In this document: positions 1 through 8,143 of the stretch, one piece after another
Layout of the letters: every line of letters starts with the position of its first letter
How positions within the stretch are numbered: position 1 is the stretch's first letter
Origin: a candidate division WWE3 bacterium RIFCSPLOWO2_01_FULL_39_13
GTDB lineage: Bacteria; Patescibacteriota; WWE3; 2-01-FULL-39-13
Reading direction: 5' to 3'
Length of the DNA stretch: 40,748 bases
NCBI GenBank assembly: GCA_001772665.1
Contig: MEVH01000014.1
Span: 1 to 40,748, forward strand
Notes under the pieces: generated by a model
Databases searched by the model: none
The model's input: the letters and a program-made list of their open reading frames with translations, nothing else
What the model was told of the DNA's origin: nothing
Made by a program: the position numbers and the translations under genes

Positions 1-1
1 T

Positions 2-88
2 ACCAAGTTGGAATACAAGATCTGGAGAGAGAAGTTTAAAATGGGTCGCCTATTTGCGGAAGTCAGGAGAAAAGCCAAGAAAGACTAA
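2..88 (+). CDS. C-terminal end of a truncated gene, unidentified
   Basis: An open frame runs from the window edge to a TAA at 86-88 and gives 28 residues ending in a basic tail (VRRKAKKD). The composition is protein-like and no other gene overlaps it, so it is probably the end of a gene that starts upstream. Too little is left to name a family. The next gene starts about 130 nt later on the same strand. Confidence 0.45.
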   Translation, partial: TKLEYKIWREKFKMGRLFAEVRRKAKKD

Positions 89-220
89 ATCTGAATATAG
101 TATTGCTTTTTAGGATAGAGATCCTTGGGGTGTTTAAAATTTTTAGCTCATAAGTCTGTTTTTGATACCATACATCGAGTTGCCTGCTAGTGGTTCTCCG
201 TGAGAAAATGAGATCATATC

Positions 221-571
221 ATGCCAAATGGAACCGATATCATAGACAAGCAGATTGCAGAAGCAATTGCCCGTATTGATCTTGTTCTTGACAGAAATGT
301 ACGTCTGGTCTGGGTTGTTCTTGCCATGTCTTCTGTGATCTTCATTGTCGGCGCTGTTCTTCTTCTTATTGGTTTCAAAAACGGTGACTGGAAGATTCTG
401 ACTCCTTCGGCTCTTATGACAGGTCTTTTGTACTGGCCGATAAACAAGATTCTTACAATCCGCAAAGAAAATATACAGCTTGCTGTTGTTCCTGCGCTGA
501 TAAAAACTCTTCCTCCTGAAAAAGCTGCCGAGCAGATTATTAAGTTAATAGAAAAGCTTGATACAAAATGA
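221..571 (+). CDS. Small membrane protein, unidentified
   Basis: 116 residues. The N-terminal 25 residues are polar (MPNGTDIIDKQIAEAIARID) and probably helical. Two hydrophobic stretches follow, at about 30-52 (VWVVLAMSSVIFIVGAVLLL) and 60-75, joined by a short loop with NGDW, and the cytoplasmic-type tail is helical and charged. This fits a two-helix membrane hairpin. I do not recognise a family. Its stop overlaps the start of the next gene as ATGA, so the two are very likely translated together and may work together. No clear Shine-Dalgarno sequence precedes the ATG at 221. Confidence 0.6.
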   Translation: MPNGTDIIDKQIAEAIARIDLVLDRNVRLVWVVLAMSSVIFIVGAVLLLIGFKNGDWKILTPSALMTGLLYWPINKILTIRKENIQLAVVPALIKTLPPEKAAEQIIKLIEKLDTK

Positions 572-1047
572 ATTTCAAAATAAGTTTTAAAGAGAAAATA
601 AATATAACGGATGATGTCAAAGGAAGCGTAGAAAACGTTGTACGGCTCCTTTTTAAAAAGGCTGCGATTTCGAGATCTCCTCGAAAAAGGGGAGGAAGAA
701 AAGATCCATACCTTAGCGCCGCCGACGGGCAGTTTCTGGGGGTTTTAGTGCCAAAAAGGGATCATCCTGAATCTATTTTCAACGAATACGGAATTTATGG
801 CAGTCACCTTTCAGAATTCAGCATTTTCAACGAAACTGGAATCTACGGAAGCGAAAATTCTATGTACAGCCCGTTTAATGAACTAACGGTGATTCCTCCG
901 AAAATTTTGTGCGCCGGAAAAGAGATCGGGAGCCTCACGAAAAACGACCATATAGAAAAAGCTGTTGATCCCGATGAGCTTTTCAAAGTTCTCCAAAAGA
1001 CTAAAAAAGTGAACTGGAAGAAGATATTTGGAAAACTCCTTGATTAA
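568..1047 (+). CDS. Hypothetical protein with FNExGIYGS repeats
   Basis: 159 residues, start ATG overlapping the upstream stop (ATGA), so translationally coupled to the membrane protein. Residues about 68-110 hold three related units: IFNEYGIYGS, IFNETGIYGS and SPFNE. From memory, similar S-x-FNxxGxYGS repeats occur in short bacterial proteins with a following PP...G...G.LT.N segment, as here (VIPPKILCAGKEIGSLTKN). They are of unknown function. The N-terminal part is basic (RSPRKRGGRK). No signal peptide or membrane segment. The function cannot be stated; the coupling suggests a partner role with the preceding membrane protein. Confidence 0.6.
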   Translation: MNFKISFKEKINITDDVKGSVENVVRLLFKKAAISRSPRKRGGRKDPYLSAADGQFLGVLVPKRDHPESIFNEYGIYGSHLSEFSIFNETGIYGSENSMYSPFNELTVIPPKILCAGKEIGSLTKNDHIEKAVDPDELFKVLQKTKKVNWKKIFGKLLD

Positions 1048-1085
1048 ACATACTGACATACTCCCTGATTCTCTGTAACTATTTA

Positions 1086-1114
1086 TTGACTAAAGCAAAA
1101 TATAAAAATAGAAT
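1086..1114 (+). promoter_or_regulatory. pyrG promoter driving a leaderless mRNA
   Basis: TTGACT at 1086-1091 and TAGAAT at 1109-1114 are separated by exactly 17 nt. The GTG start of pyrG begins at 1120, only 5 nt after the -10 box, where transcription should start. No Shine-Dalgarno sequence is present. The pyrG transcript is therefore probably leaderless. Confidence 0.75.
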
Positions 1115-1119
1115 GATCT

Positions 1120-2844
1120 GTGCCCAGTAATAATAGATTATCTTCGTGGAATGTTTCCCCTCAGAATAAAAACGCTTCTAATGCAAAGTTTATATTTGTA
1201 TCAGGCGGTGTAATGAGTGCCGTTGGGAAGGGAGTGACAGCCGCCTCAATTGCTATGCTTCTTCAAAAACACGGTTATCGTGTAACTTCTATTAAATGCG
1301 AGAACAATCTGAACGTCGATTTCGGCACTATAAATCCTATTGAACATGGCGATCCTTTTTTGTGCTTTGACGGCTTAGAAGCTGATATTGACCTTGGCAA
1401 CTACGAAAGATTTTTAGAGCAGGAAGTCGGGCACCCGAACTTTATGACAATGGGAGAACTTTACCAGACAGTAATAAAAAACGAAAGAAGCATGAAGTAT
1501 GAAGGAGAAGATGTTGAACCTATTCCACATATTACAAATGAAATAACAAGGCGTTTTTATGAAACTGCTGAAAAAACAAAGGCCGATTTTGTCGTTATTG
1601 AGCTTGGAGGAACAGTTGGTGAATACGAGAATAACAACGGATTGTATTACGAAGCCGCCCGCCGGATGGCTTTTTGTAGCAAGGTGGCGCATGTCCATGT
1701 TACGTATGTTCCTATACCTCCGCATATTGGCGAGCCGAAGACAAAGCCTGCACAATTTGGGATCAAGTCATTGATGACCATGGGTATCCTCCCGGATTTT
1801 CTGGTGATAAGAAGCGAAGAGATCATTGACGATCAGAGAAGATATAAATTTGCATATAAATTTGATATTAATCCTGAAAATGTGTTTTCAGATGAAAATC
1901 TGGATGTTATCGAAGAAGTCCCTCTGCATTTGCTAAAACAGAAGTTAGATCTTAGGATACTAAAATTCTTTAAAATGAAGGCGAAAAAGAAGATTGATAT
2001 TTCGGCCTGGGAAAAATATGTGAATAGTCTAAAAACTGCCAAAAAGAGAAAAGTGAAAGTAGCTATTGTCGGCAAATATTTCTCGACCGGAAAATCGACC
2101 CTGACAGATTCGTATTACGCCTTGATAAAAGCATTAGAACACGCTTCTGTTTTTCATGAATATGACTTGGAATTATCTTTGATCAACTCTGAAATTGGTA
2201 AAAAGGATTTGTTGGATAAGTTAGAAGATGTCGATGGAATAGTTGTCCCGATAGGCTGGGGAGCCCGCGGGGTAGATGGAAAAATTGAAGCCGTAAAGTT
2301 TGCTCGTGAAAATAAGATTCCATATCTTGGATTGTGTTATGGTATGCAGCTTGCATGTGTCGAGTTTGCCAGAAACGTTGCTGGTTTAAAAGATGCTCAC
2401 AGTGTAGAGGTTGATCCAAAAACAAAGCATAAGATAATTCATAAAGTTCCATTTAATAGAAAGTATCAGGTAATAAAAGGAGATGGCTGTTCGATGCGTT
2501 TGGGATCTTTTGACTGTATCTTGAAAAAAGGGACAGTTACATATAAGTCATACAAAAAGCATAAAGGCTTCAAAAATGAATCCAAATCACTGATTTCCGA
2601 AAGGCATAGACACCGCTTTGAATTTAATAATAAGTATAGGGAGATTCTGTCAAAAAATGGCCTGGTTTTTTCAGGCACATCACCGGATGGTTATTTTGTT
2701 GAGTTTGTTGAACTGCCAAGAAGCGTCCACCCGTTTTTTGTCGGCACACAGGGGCATCCAGAGTATAAATCAAGACCATTAGCCCCGCACCCGCTGTTTA
2801 TAGACTTTCTTAAAGCAGGGATAGAGAAAGGTGGTCATACTTAG
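1120..2844 (+). CDS. pyrG: CTP synthase
   Basis: 574 residues, slightly longer than the usual 530-555. CTP synthase aminates UTP to CTP with glutamine and ATP in the cytoplasm. The N-terminal synthetase domain has the P-loop-like SGGVMSAVGKG (about 28-38), LNVDFGTINPIEHG and DIDLGNYERF, and IELGGTVGEYE. The C-terminal glutaminase domain has GLCYGMQ with nucleophile Cys406, and a His-Glu pair in GHPEYKSRP near the end, so the amidotransferase triad is intact. The usual KLDPYLN segment reads KCENNLN, and the oxyanion region reads GWGARG instead of GGFGERG, so this is a divergent version. Start GTG at 1120 is chosen because a consensus promoter ends 5 nt before it. Confidence 0.95.
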   Translation: MPSNNRLSSWNVSPQNKNASNAKFIFVSGGVMSAVGKGVTAASIAMLLQKHGYRVTSIKCENNLNVDFGTINPIEHGDPFLCFDGLEADIDLGNYERFLEQEVGHPNFMTMGELYQTVIKNERSMKYEGEDVEPIPHITNEITRRFYETAEKTKADFVVIELGGTVGEYENNNGLYYEAARRMAFCSKVAHVHVTYVPIPPHIGEPKTKPAQFGIKSLMTMGILPDFLVIRSEEIIDDQRRYKFAYKFDINPENVFSDENLDVIEEVPLHLLKQKLDLRILKFFKMKAKKKIDISAWEKYVNSLKTAKKRKVKVAIVGKYFSTGKSTLTDSYYALIKALEHASVFHEYDLELSLINSEIGKKDLLDKLEDVDGIVVPIGWGARGVDGKIEAVKFARENKIPYLGLCYGMQLACVEFARNVAGLKDAHSVEVDPKTKHKIIHKVPFNRKYQVIKGDGCSMRLGSFDCILKKGTVTYKSYKKHKGFKNESKSLISERHRHRFEFNNKYREILSKNGLVFSGTSPDGYFVEFVELPRSVHPFFVGTQGHPEYKSRPLAPHPLFIDFLKAGIEKGGHT

Positions 2845-2893
2845 TCTTTTTTCTAAAGTCATTATTTTGATTTAATCATGCAGATTGTCTTAG

Positions 2894-3400
2894 CTAAGAC
2901 TCTTTGATTAGTTCCAGCCTTTTTAGTGCAAGTTGGGCAAGTATTTTTCCTTCTTGTTCGTAAGAATATAATTTCGGATTAAACCCAGTATGAATAACTC
3001 GCTCGAGATATTTAAAATAATCTTCTTCATTCATAGTTAATGCGGCAACAGAATGTGCGTGAAATACTGGTAGAAAAAAATCAAGATTGTTTGCAACAAC
3101 GCCTCCCCTTTCTTCCCCGAACTTTCCCTCTGGGTCAAATGGATAGTTATATTCTTCAAATGTGATGTTACCTTTTTGAAGAAAGCTTTTTGTTTTTGCT
3201 AAACAGCCATCGACTGTTATTCTAATGATGAGTTCAGGTTCGAAGAAAAAATGGAACAGATGGTCATTTTTAAGAGCATGGTCATAAATCTCTTTGACTA
3301 AGCCTTTTAATTGGAGCATATCTTCAATAGCAATATTTCCATTATCCAAAATTGGAACGTACTCTTTTATATGTATAGTTTTAATCCGCATATTTGTCAT
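2894..3400 (-). CDS. Hypothetical protein, unidentified
   Basis: 168 residues from ATG at 3400. A TGTAAT box lies 6 nt upstream of this ATG, the same spacing as other leaderless genes here. The in-frame TTG just before it is a less likely start. Visible segments are FHFFFEPELIIRI (about 50-62), EERGGVVANN, and FHAHSVAAL (about 113-121), with alternating hydrophobic strands and C-terminal helices. The arrangement of a strand, then ERGG, then a HxxS-type segment faintly resembles the C-terminal domain of thiopeptide or lantibiotic dehydratase proteins, but I would not assign it. The stop lies in a 14-nt perfect palindrome at 2887-2900 shared with the end of pyrG, which may act as a bidirectional terminator. 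Confidence 0.6.
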   Translation of the reverse strand: MTNMRIKTIHIKEYVPILDNGNIAIEDMLQLKGLVKEIYDHALKNDHLFHFFFEPELIIRITVDGCLAKTKSFLQKGNITFEEYNYPFDPEGKFGEERGGVVANNLDFFLPVFHAHSVAALTMNEEDYFKYLERVIHTGFNPKLYSYEQEGKILAQLALKRLELIKES

Positions 3401-3478
3401 CAATTAATTACAAAAATGTTAATTTTATTACAATCTTTTTCGAGACATTCCATTTCGAAAAGGAAGTAGGACTTGGTG

Positions 3479-3931
3479 TTATTTAGAAAGAAGATCTCGG
3501 ATCCTTTTTTCAATTTCTTCTCGCTTTATTTTCTCGCTTTTGGCTTCAGAACTAACAGCTTTTCTACCTTCACCTAATATCCTACTAGGATCCAGCATAA
3601 TTGATTGTACCCTACAATAATCAGCATATAACGAAAGGTTATAGTCTTTCCAATCATCTTGGATTTGAAGCAAGACGCTATCGTTAAACTTATATCTTTC
3701 GAGACTTCTTGTATAATCATCGACAAAATTACGAAGATTTCTTAATTCATTTGACCACATTTCTATATCCCGTTTATAATTTTCTGTATCTTCACCTAAA
3801 AGAATCGCCTCTTTTAAGTCTTTATTGGTTTGTTCTATGTATCCCTCTAGTTCTTTCACAGTTACCTGATACCAATATCTGTCGATATCATCAGAATCCT
3901 TAAATGGTCCAAACAGCCCGTCGTGACTCAT
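3479..3931 (-). CDS. Hypothetical coiled-coil protein
   Basis: 150 residues, highly charged and mostly helical. Residues about 25-65 form a likely coiled coil (VKELEGYIEQTNKDLKEAIL and on), and the C-terminus KSEKIKREEIEKRIRDLLSK is a second amphipathic helix. No signal peptide, membrane segment or cysteine cluster. It lies downstream of dnaG's divergent start. A TAGAAT box sits 9 nt before the ATG. Function not recognised. Confidence 0.55.
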   Translation of the reverse strand: MSHDGLFGPFKDSDDIDRYWYQVTVKELEGYIEQTNKDLKEAILLGEDTENYKRDIEMWSNELRNLRNFVDDYTRSLERYKFNDSVLLQIQDDWKDYNLSLYADYCRVQSIMLDPSRILGEGRKAVSSEAKSEKIKREEIEKRIRDLLSK

Positions 3932-4043
3932 AATTCGTTTATTCTATCAGTTTTTCCACTAAATAGCATTGTTTTGATAACCAATAGGTTGCTTTCGTGT
4001 TTATGTTTAATTATAGGCTGTTCCAAGATGCTATTATTATGCT

Positions 4044-5846
4044 ATGGATAATATTTCTGCGGTGCGCGAAAAGGTTAATATTATTGAGCTTATAAATTCT
4101 TATGTCCCGTTGAAAAAGGCAGGCAAAAACTATAGGGCGAATTGCCCGTTTCATAAAGAAAAAACCCCTTCTTTTATGGTATCGCAGGATCTTCAGCGAT
4201 ACCGCTGTTTTGGCTGTGGCAAAAGCGGGGACATTTTTACCTTTGTTATGGAATTTGAAGGTATAGACTTTTCTGACGCCCTGAAAATGCTTGCTGAAAG
4301 AGCTGGGGTAACGCTGAAGTTCGAAGGGGGTAAGTCCAAAGTCGAAAGGGATCAAAATAAAAGGATAGTAGAGATAAACAAGACCGCTGCGAGGTTTTAT
4401 GCGTTTCTCCTCGTAAATCATAAGTTTGGAGAAAAAGCCCGAAAATATCTTAAAGAACGCGGTATCAAATCGTCTACTATTAAGGAGTTTCAGATAGGCT
4501 ATGCACCGAATTCATGGGACAGCTTGTCGAAACATCTTATAAAAAAGGGATATTCTCCAAAAGATATAGTAGATGCCGGACTCGGAAAATTTCGCACAGG
4601 AAATAAAGACACATACGACATGTTCCGCAGGAGGCTTATGTTTCCTCTTTTAGACCACATGGGAAAAATTATCGGTTTTGCGGGACGTGCTCTTGCAAAA
4701 GACCAGGAGCCTAAGTACATAAATACTCCAGAAACCGCAATTTTCCATAAAGAAAGATTTTTGTTCGGACTTGATAAGGCAAAATCATATATCCGCCAGA
4801 AAAATGAGGTAGTAATAGTAGAAGGAGAGTTTGATATGATAACTCCTTTTCAGGCCGGGTTTAAAAATATCGCTGCATCCAAAGGCACCGCTTTGACCCT
4901 TGGACAGGCTGCCTTGGTAAAACGCTATGCAAATACAGCAATACTAGTTTTTGACAATGACCCTGCTGGGGTTGAAGCCTCTATACGCGGTACGGGAATC
5001 CTTCTAAATGCTGAGCTTGATTTAAAAGTTGCCTCGATTCCAGCGCCTTTTAAGGATCCTGATGATTTGGCGAAAAGCGATCCTGTAAAGTTCGGAGAGG
5101 TTCTGCAAAAAGCGCTTCCTATCTGGGACTATTACTTCGCGTACGCATCAAAAAAATACAACCTTTCTGACGTTTTTGAAAGAAAGAAGGCATCAGCGTT
5201 TCTTTTAGAAATTATCAAGGGCATAGAAAATGGAATTGTCAGGTCAACTTATGTTAAGAAATTCTCCACCCTTTTTGATGTACCCGAAGAAACTGTACTT
5301 GCAATGCTTGAGAAATCTCTACAGAAAGGTTCATATTTCGAATTTAAGCGTGATGAAACATCGGTTGATCCCGTTATTATAAAGGATGGCTTGTCTGAAT
5401 ATCCGGGCAGTGAAATTTATCTGCTCGCCCTTTTTGCAATGGCAGATAAGGCTAGTTTGAAAAAATACCTTTCTGAAACACCTGAAGATTATTTTACAAA
5501 CGAAGAAACCCGTCAGGTTTTAGAGGCGATGAAGTCCGAGGCGAAAGCCAAAACATTTAATGCCAGAAGCTTTTATGATAAACTTACGAACTATAAGAAA
5601 ACTTCCCATGATTTGTTTGAGAAAGTATATTTACTTGATTTAGATGAACGCCTGCATGATCCAGATGCTTTTGACCGCGAAATCCGCACGGCTGTAAATA
5701 GGCTTAAAAAGGGCTTTCTTGTGAGAATGCTTAAAGATATATCTAAAGCCATTAAAAAAGCTGAAACGGTTTCAGATTCGAAGCTTATCGAAAAGCTTCA
5801 GAAAGAGGTTAAAAAGCATACTGCTGATCTTGCGCTGGCCGAGTAG
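4044..5846 (+). CDS. dnaG: DNA primase
   Basis: 600 residues, a normal DnaG length. It makes RNA primers at the replication fork, working with DnaB helicase. The CHC2 zinc-binding domain is intact: Cys34-x2-His37 (CPFHKEKTPSF) and Cys55-x2-Cys58 (CFGCGKSGDIF). The catalytic core and TOPRIM domain follow, with VIVEGEFDM (about 257-265) and LVFDNDPAG (about 303-311) carrying the metal-binding Glu and Asp residues. The C-terminal part (about 430-600) is helical and would bind helicase. A TATTAT box at 4032-4037 leaves 6 nt to the ATG with no Shine-Dalgarno, again suggesting a leaderless start. It forms an operon with rpoD, 6 nt downstream, as in the classic macromolecular synthesis operon. Confidence 0.96.
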   Translation: MDNISAVREKVNIIELINSYVPLKKAGKNYRANCPFHKEKTPSFMVSQDLQRYRCFGCGKSGDIFTFVMEFEGIDFSDALKMLAERAGVTLKFEGGKSKVERDQNKRIVEINKTAARFYAFLLVNHKFGEKARKYLKERGIKSSTIKEFQIGYAPNSWDSLSKHLIKKGYSPKDIVDAGLGKFRTGNKDTYDMFRRRLMFPLLDHMGKIIGFAGRALAKDQEPKYINTPETAIFHKERFLFGLDKAKSYIRQKNEVVIVEGEFDMITPFQAGFKNIAASKGTALTLGQAALVKRYANTAILVFDNDPAGVEASIRGTGILLNAELDLKVASIPAPFKDPDDLAKSDPVKFGEVLQKALPIWDYYFAYASKKYNLSDVFERKKASAFLLEIIKGIENGIVRSTYVKKFSTLFDVPEETVLAMLEKSLQKGSYFEFKRDETSVDPVIIKDGLSEYPGSEIYLLALFAMADKASLKKYLSETPEDYFTNEETRQVLEAMKSEAKAKTFNARSFYDKLTNYKKTSHDLFEKVYLLDLDERLHDPDAFDREIRTAVNRLKKGFLVRMLKDISKAIKKAETVSDSKLIEKLQKEVKKHTADLALAE

Positions 5847-5852
5847 ATAATT

Positions 5853-7118
5853 ATGGCTGAAAAGACAAAAAACAATCCAAGAATTCAAAGTCTTCTCAAT
5901 CGTGGAAGAAGCAAAGGCTATGTGACTTATGAAGAGGTTTTGGATGCAATGCCTGAAGCCGAAGAAAACCTCGAGATTCTTGATGAAATTTATACAACAT
6001 TTCTGGACGAGAAAATTGATGTTGTCGACCAGGATGATATTGATCTAATAGCAGACAGCAATATTGCCGACCTTGAAAAGGAGCTTAAAGCGACTTCTCT
6101 TCAGGCGACTTTAGACCGTGCGGTGACAAGTGATCCGGTTAGGATGTATCTTCGTGAGATTGGCCGTGTTGCGCTTCTTACTGCTGTTGAAGAAATCGAG
6201 CTTGCGAAAATGATAGAAGCGCAGAATTATGAAAGGGCGCTTGAACGATTGAAAAAAGAAGGAGTAATAAGGCCTTCGTCTAAACAGATAGCAAGAATCA
6301 TGCTTGAGCCTGATTTAATGGACAATCTAGGCCGTGTTAAAGAGGCGAAAAATCAGCTTGAAGACATAAAGAAAAATAGAAAGACTTTTGCTATGAAAAA
6401 GGCGCGGGTGAGGCTTATAGATTCTAATCTCCGGCTTGTTGTTTCAATTGCTAAGAAATACATGAACAGAGGCTTAACTTTTTCTGACCTGATTCAAGAG
6501 GGAAATATCGGCCTTATGCGTGCAGTCGATAAGTTTGACTGGCGCAGAGGATTTAAATTTTCGACTTATGCAACCTGGTGGATACGCCAGGCTATTACGC
6601 GTGCCATTGCTGATCAGGCTCGTACAATAAGGATTCCAGTACACATGATTGAAACTATCAACAAATTAAAGCGCGTTCAAAGGGAGCTGGAGCAAAAACA
6701 TGAGCGCGAGCCGACAGCAAAAGAAATTGCAAAAGTTCTTGAAATAGAGCCTGAAAGGGTAGAGGAAATTCTAAAAATCGCCCAGGAGCCTTCTAGTTTG
6801 CAGACGAAGGTTGGCAGCGAGGGCGACACCGAGCTGGCAGAATTTATACAGGATGAAGATACAGAGTCTCCTGAGCAGTCTGCCTTATACGAGCTGTTAA
6901 AAGCCCATGTTGTTGAGGTCTTAGATACTCTTAGCGACAGAGAGCGCAAGGTTCTTGAACTTCGCTTCGGACTAAGAGACAACAATTCGCGTACACTCGA
7001 AGAAGTCGGCAAAGTTTTTGGAGTAACAAGAGAACGTATTCGCCAAATTGAAGCAAAGGCTTTAAGAAAACTTCGACATCCGTCAAGAAGCCGAAAACTT
7101 AAAGATTATTTGGAGTGA
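5853..7118 (+). CDS. rpoD: Primary RNA polymerase sigma factor (sigma-70)
   Basis: 421 residues. The N-terminal region about 8-58 is a short region 1.1-like segment (GYVTYEEVLDAMPEAE). Region 1.2 is DPVRMYLREIGRVALLTAVEE. Region 2 includes NLRLVVSIAKKYMNRGLTFS and the -10 recognition helix FSTYATWWIRQAITRAI (about 235-251). Region 3 is IRIPVHMIETINKL onward. Region 4.2 is the -35 recognising helix-turn-helix VGKVFGVTRERIRQIEAKAL near the end. All regions of a housekeeping sigma are present, which agrees with TTGACA/TATAAT-like promoters in the window. It starts 6 nt after dnaG and has no Shine-Dalgarno sequence, so it is probably translated by coupling. Confidence 0.96.
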   Translation: MAEKTKNNPRIQSLLNRGRSKGYVTYEEVLDAMPEAEENLEILDEIYTTFLDEKIDVVDQDDIDLIADSNIADLEKELKATSLQATLDRAVTSDPVRMYLREIGRVALLTAVEEIELAKMIEAQNYERALERLKKEGVIRPSSKQIARIMLEPDLMDNLGRVKEAKNQLEDIKKNRKTFAMKKARVRLIDSNLRLVVSIAKKYMNRGLTFSDLIQEGNIGLMRAVDKFDWRRGFKFSTYATWWIRQAITRAIADQARTIRIPVHMIETINKLKRVQRELEQKHEREPTAKEIAKVLEIEPERVEEILKIAQEPSSLQTKVGSEGDTELAEFIQDEDTESPEQSALYELLKAHVVEVLDTLSDRERKVLELRFGLRDNNSRTLEEVGKVFGVTRERIRQIEAKALRKLRHPSRSRKLKDYLE

Positions 7119-7159
7119 GACATAAAACTGTTGTCACAATAAGGCAATACCAAAGCAAT

Positions 7160-7576
7160 CTATTTGAACGGATTTAATGTTGATACTTCTTTGTATTTTC
7201 TAAAGTGGCTGTCGTTGTTGGTAGCGATTTGGTCAACATTATATTCAATCATCATAGCTACAATTAGCGCATCAAATACTGCATATGATTTGATTTTATA
7301 TTTTGCGATTAACTTTTTCAGGATTTGATAAGTTTCTTCAGATGGATATAAGACAGGCAAAATCTTTATTATTTGGTCTATTGCTTTTATGGCGTTTCTC
7401 GGACTAAATGGATTAGAGAATAACTTTTCAGATGTTATGCTTCTGTAAGTCTCGCTGACATTTTGCAGTGTAATATATGAATCATGTTTTCTTAAATATT
7501 CTATTGACCTGTCGTGTAATTCAGAGTCCTCGTTGAGGGAGTAAATTAAAATGTTGCTATCTAGTAATGTTTTCAT
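7160..7576 (-). CDS. PIN-domain ribonuclease toxin (VapC-like)
   Basis: 138 residues. The PIN domain has the expected acidic residues: Asp6 (LLDSNILIY), Glu42 (VSETYR), Asp102 (VFDALIVA) and Asp122 (TNNDSHF). These would bind Mg2+ or Mn2+ for RNA cleavage; VapC toxins cut tRNA or rRNA. The start ATG at 7576 lies inside the end of the upstream antitoxin gene (20-nt overlap), typical of an antitoxin-toxin operon. Intact, so probably active unless bound by antitoxin. Confidence 0.85.
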   Translation of the reverse strand: MKTLLDSNILIYSLNEDSELHDRSIEYLRKHDSYITLQNVSETYRSITSEKLFSNPFSPRNAIKAIDQIIKILPVLYPSEETYQILKKLIAKYKIKSYAVFDALIVAMMIEYNVDQIATNNDSHFRKYKEVSTLNPFK

Positions 7577-7820
7577 CTGTACTGTAGATATTTTCTCTTG
7601 TGAGTGCTGCCTTTTGTTTTCCCATGGGTTTTGTAATCAGCCGTATTTTATGTACTCTTTGATTTTTAGATTGGCTGGAAATGTAATGTCGGAGAGCCTC
7701 GTTTAGAACGTGCTGTAATGTTTGATTTCTTTTCCGCGCCAGTTCTTGTGCATTCCTTTTGGTTTCTTTATCTATCCTTAATGTTGTTTTCGTAGTCAGC
7801 GATGACATTGCGTCATTCAT
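7557..7820 (-). CDS. Ribbon-helix-helix antitoxin of the PIN toxin
   Basis: 87 residues when started at the ATG at 7820. The frame stays open up to 7928, but a TTGACA/CAGAAT promoter (7827-7856) lies inside that extension and ends 6 nt before this ATG, so the shorter form is preferred. The ribbon TTLRID followed by helices KETKRNAQELARKRN and TLQHVLNEALRHYIS is a ribbon-helix-helix DNA-binding fold. The basic C-terminal tail (KIRLITKPMGKQKAALTREN) would wrap around the toxin. It should repress its own promoter, in which a tandem 8-bp direct repeat is visible. Confidence 0.78.
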   Translation of the reverse strand: MNDAMSSLTTKTTLRIDKETKRNAQELARKRNQTLQHVLNEALRHYISSQSKNQRVHKIRLITKPMGKQKAALTRENIYSTDENITR

Positions 7821-7826
7821 ATCACC

Positions 7827-7856
7827 ATTCTGCCATATTGCCATATCGACTGTCAA
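7827..7856 (-). promoter_or_regulatory. Toxin-antitoxin promoter with tandem repeat operator
   Basis: On the minus strand: TTGACA (complement of 7851-7856), 18-nt spacer, CAGAAT (complement of 7827-7832), then 6 nt to the ATG at 7820. The spacer carries ATATGGCA twice in direct tandem, a plausible binding site for the ribbon-helix-helix antitoxin. Another leaderless start. Confidence 0.7.
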
Positions 7857-7977
7857 GGACTCGAGTCTTAAATCGCCTCTTTTTGTCTGGCAATTTAAAC
7901 TGCCATAAGGTAAAATTTCCGTGTTCATTAATATTCCTAAACATTCTGCGGTAGCTTTCGATGAGTTCTCAGCGATA

Positions 7978-8023
7978 CGCCGAAGGCGGAAAGCTGTAGA
8001 CGAATTAATCCGCCGAAGGCGGA
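7978..8023. repeat. Two copies of a short GC-rich palindrome
   Basis: CGCCGAAGGCG at 7978-7988 and TCCGCCGAAGGCGGA at 8009-8023 are short hairpins with a GAA loop, spaced 31 nt apart, between the antitoxin gene and tRNA-Asn. They look like a small extragenic palindromic repeat in otherwise AT-rich DNA. No role is evident beyond possible RNA folding or processing. Confidence 0.5.
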
Positions 8024-8068
8024 CAACGGAAAATTATCGTTTGGAGTAATAGGAAAAATAAATATCAT

Positions 8069-8143
8069 TCCGCGGTAGCTCAACGGTAGAGCAGAAAGCT
8101 GTTAACTTTAAGGTTGCTGGTTCGAATCCAGCCCGCGGAGCCA
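8069..8143 (+). tRNA. tRNA-Asn (anticodon GTT)
   Basis: A full cloverleaf of 75 nt with encoded CCA. The acceptor stem TCCGCGG/CCGCGGA is perfect (7 bp). The D stem is GCTC/GAGC, the anticodon loop CTGTTAA (8099-8105) gives GTT, and the T arm is GCTGG-TTCGAAT-CCAGC. Discriminator base is G. The first pair of the anticodon stem is a G-A mismatch. The recombinase gene on the opposite strand ends within this tRNA, so the 3' half of the tRNA is probably an integration site. Confidence 0.95.
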
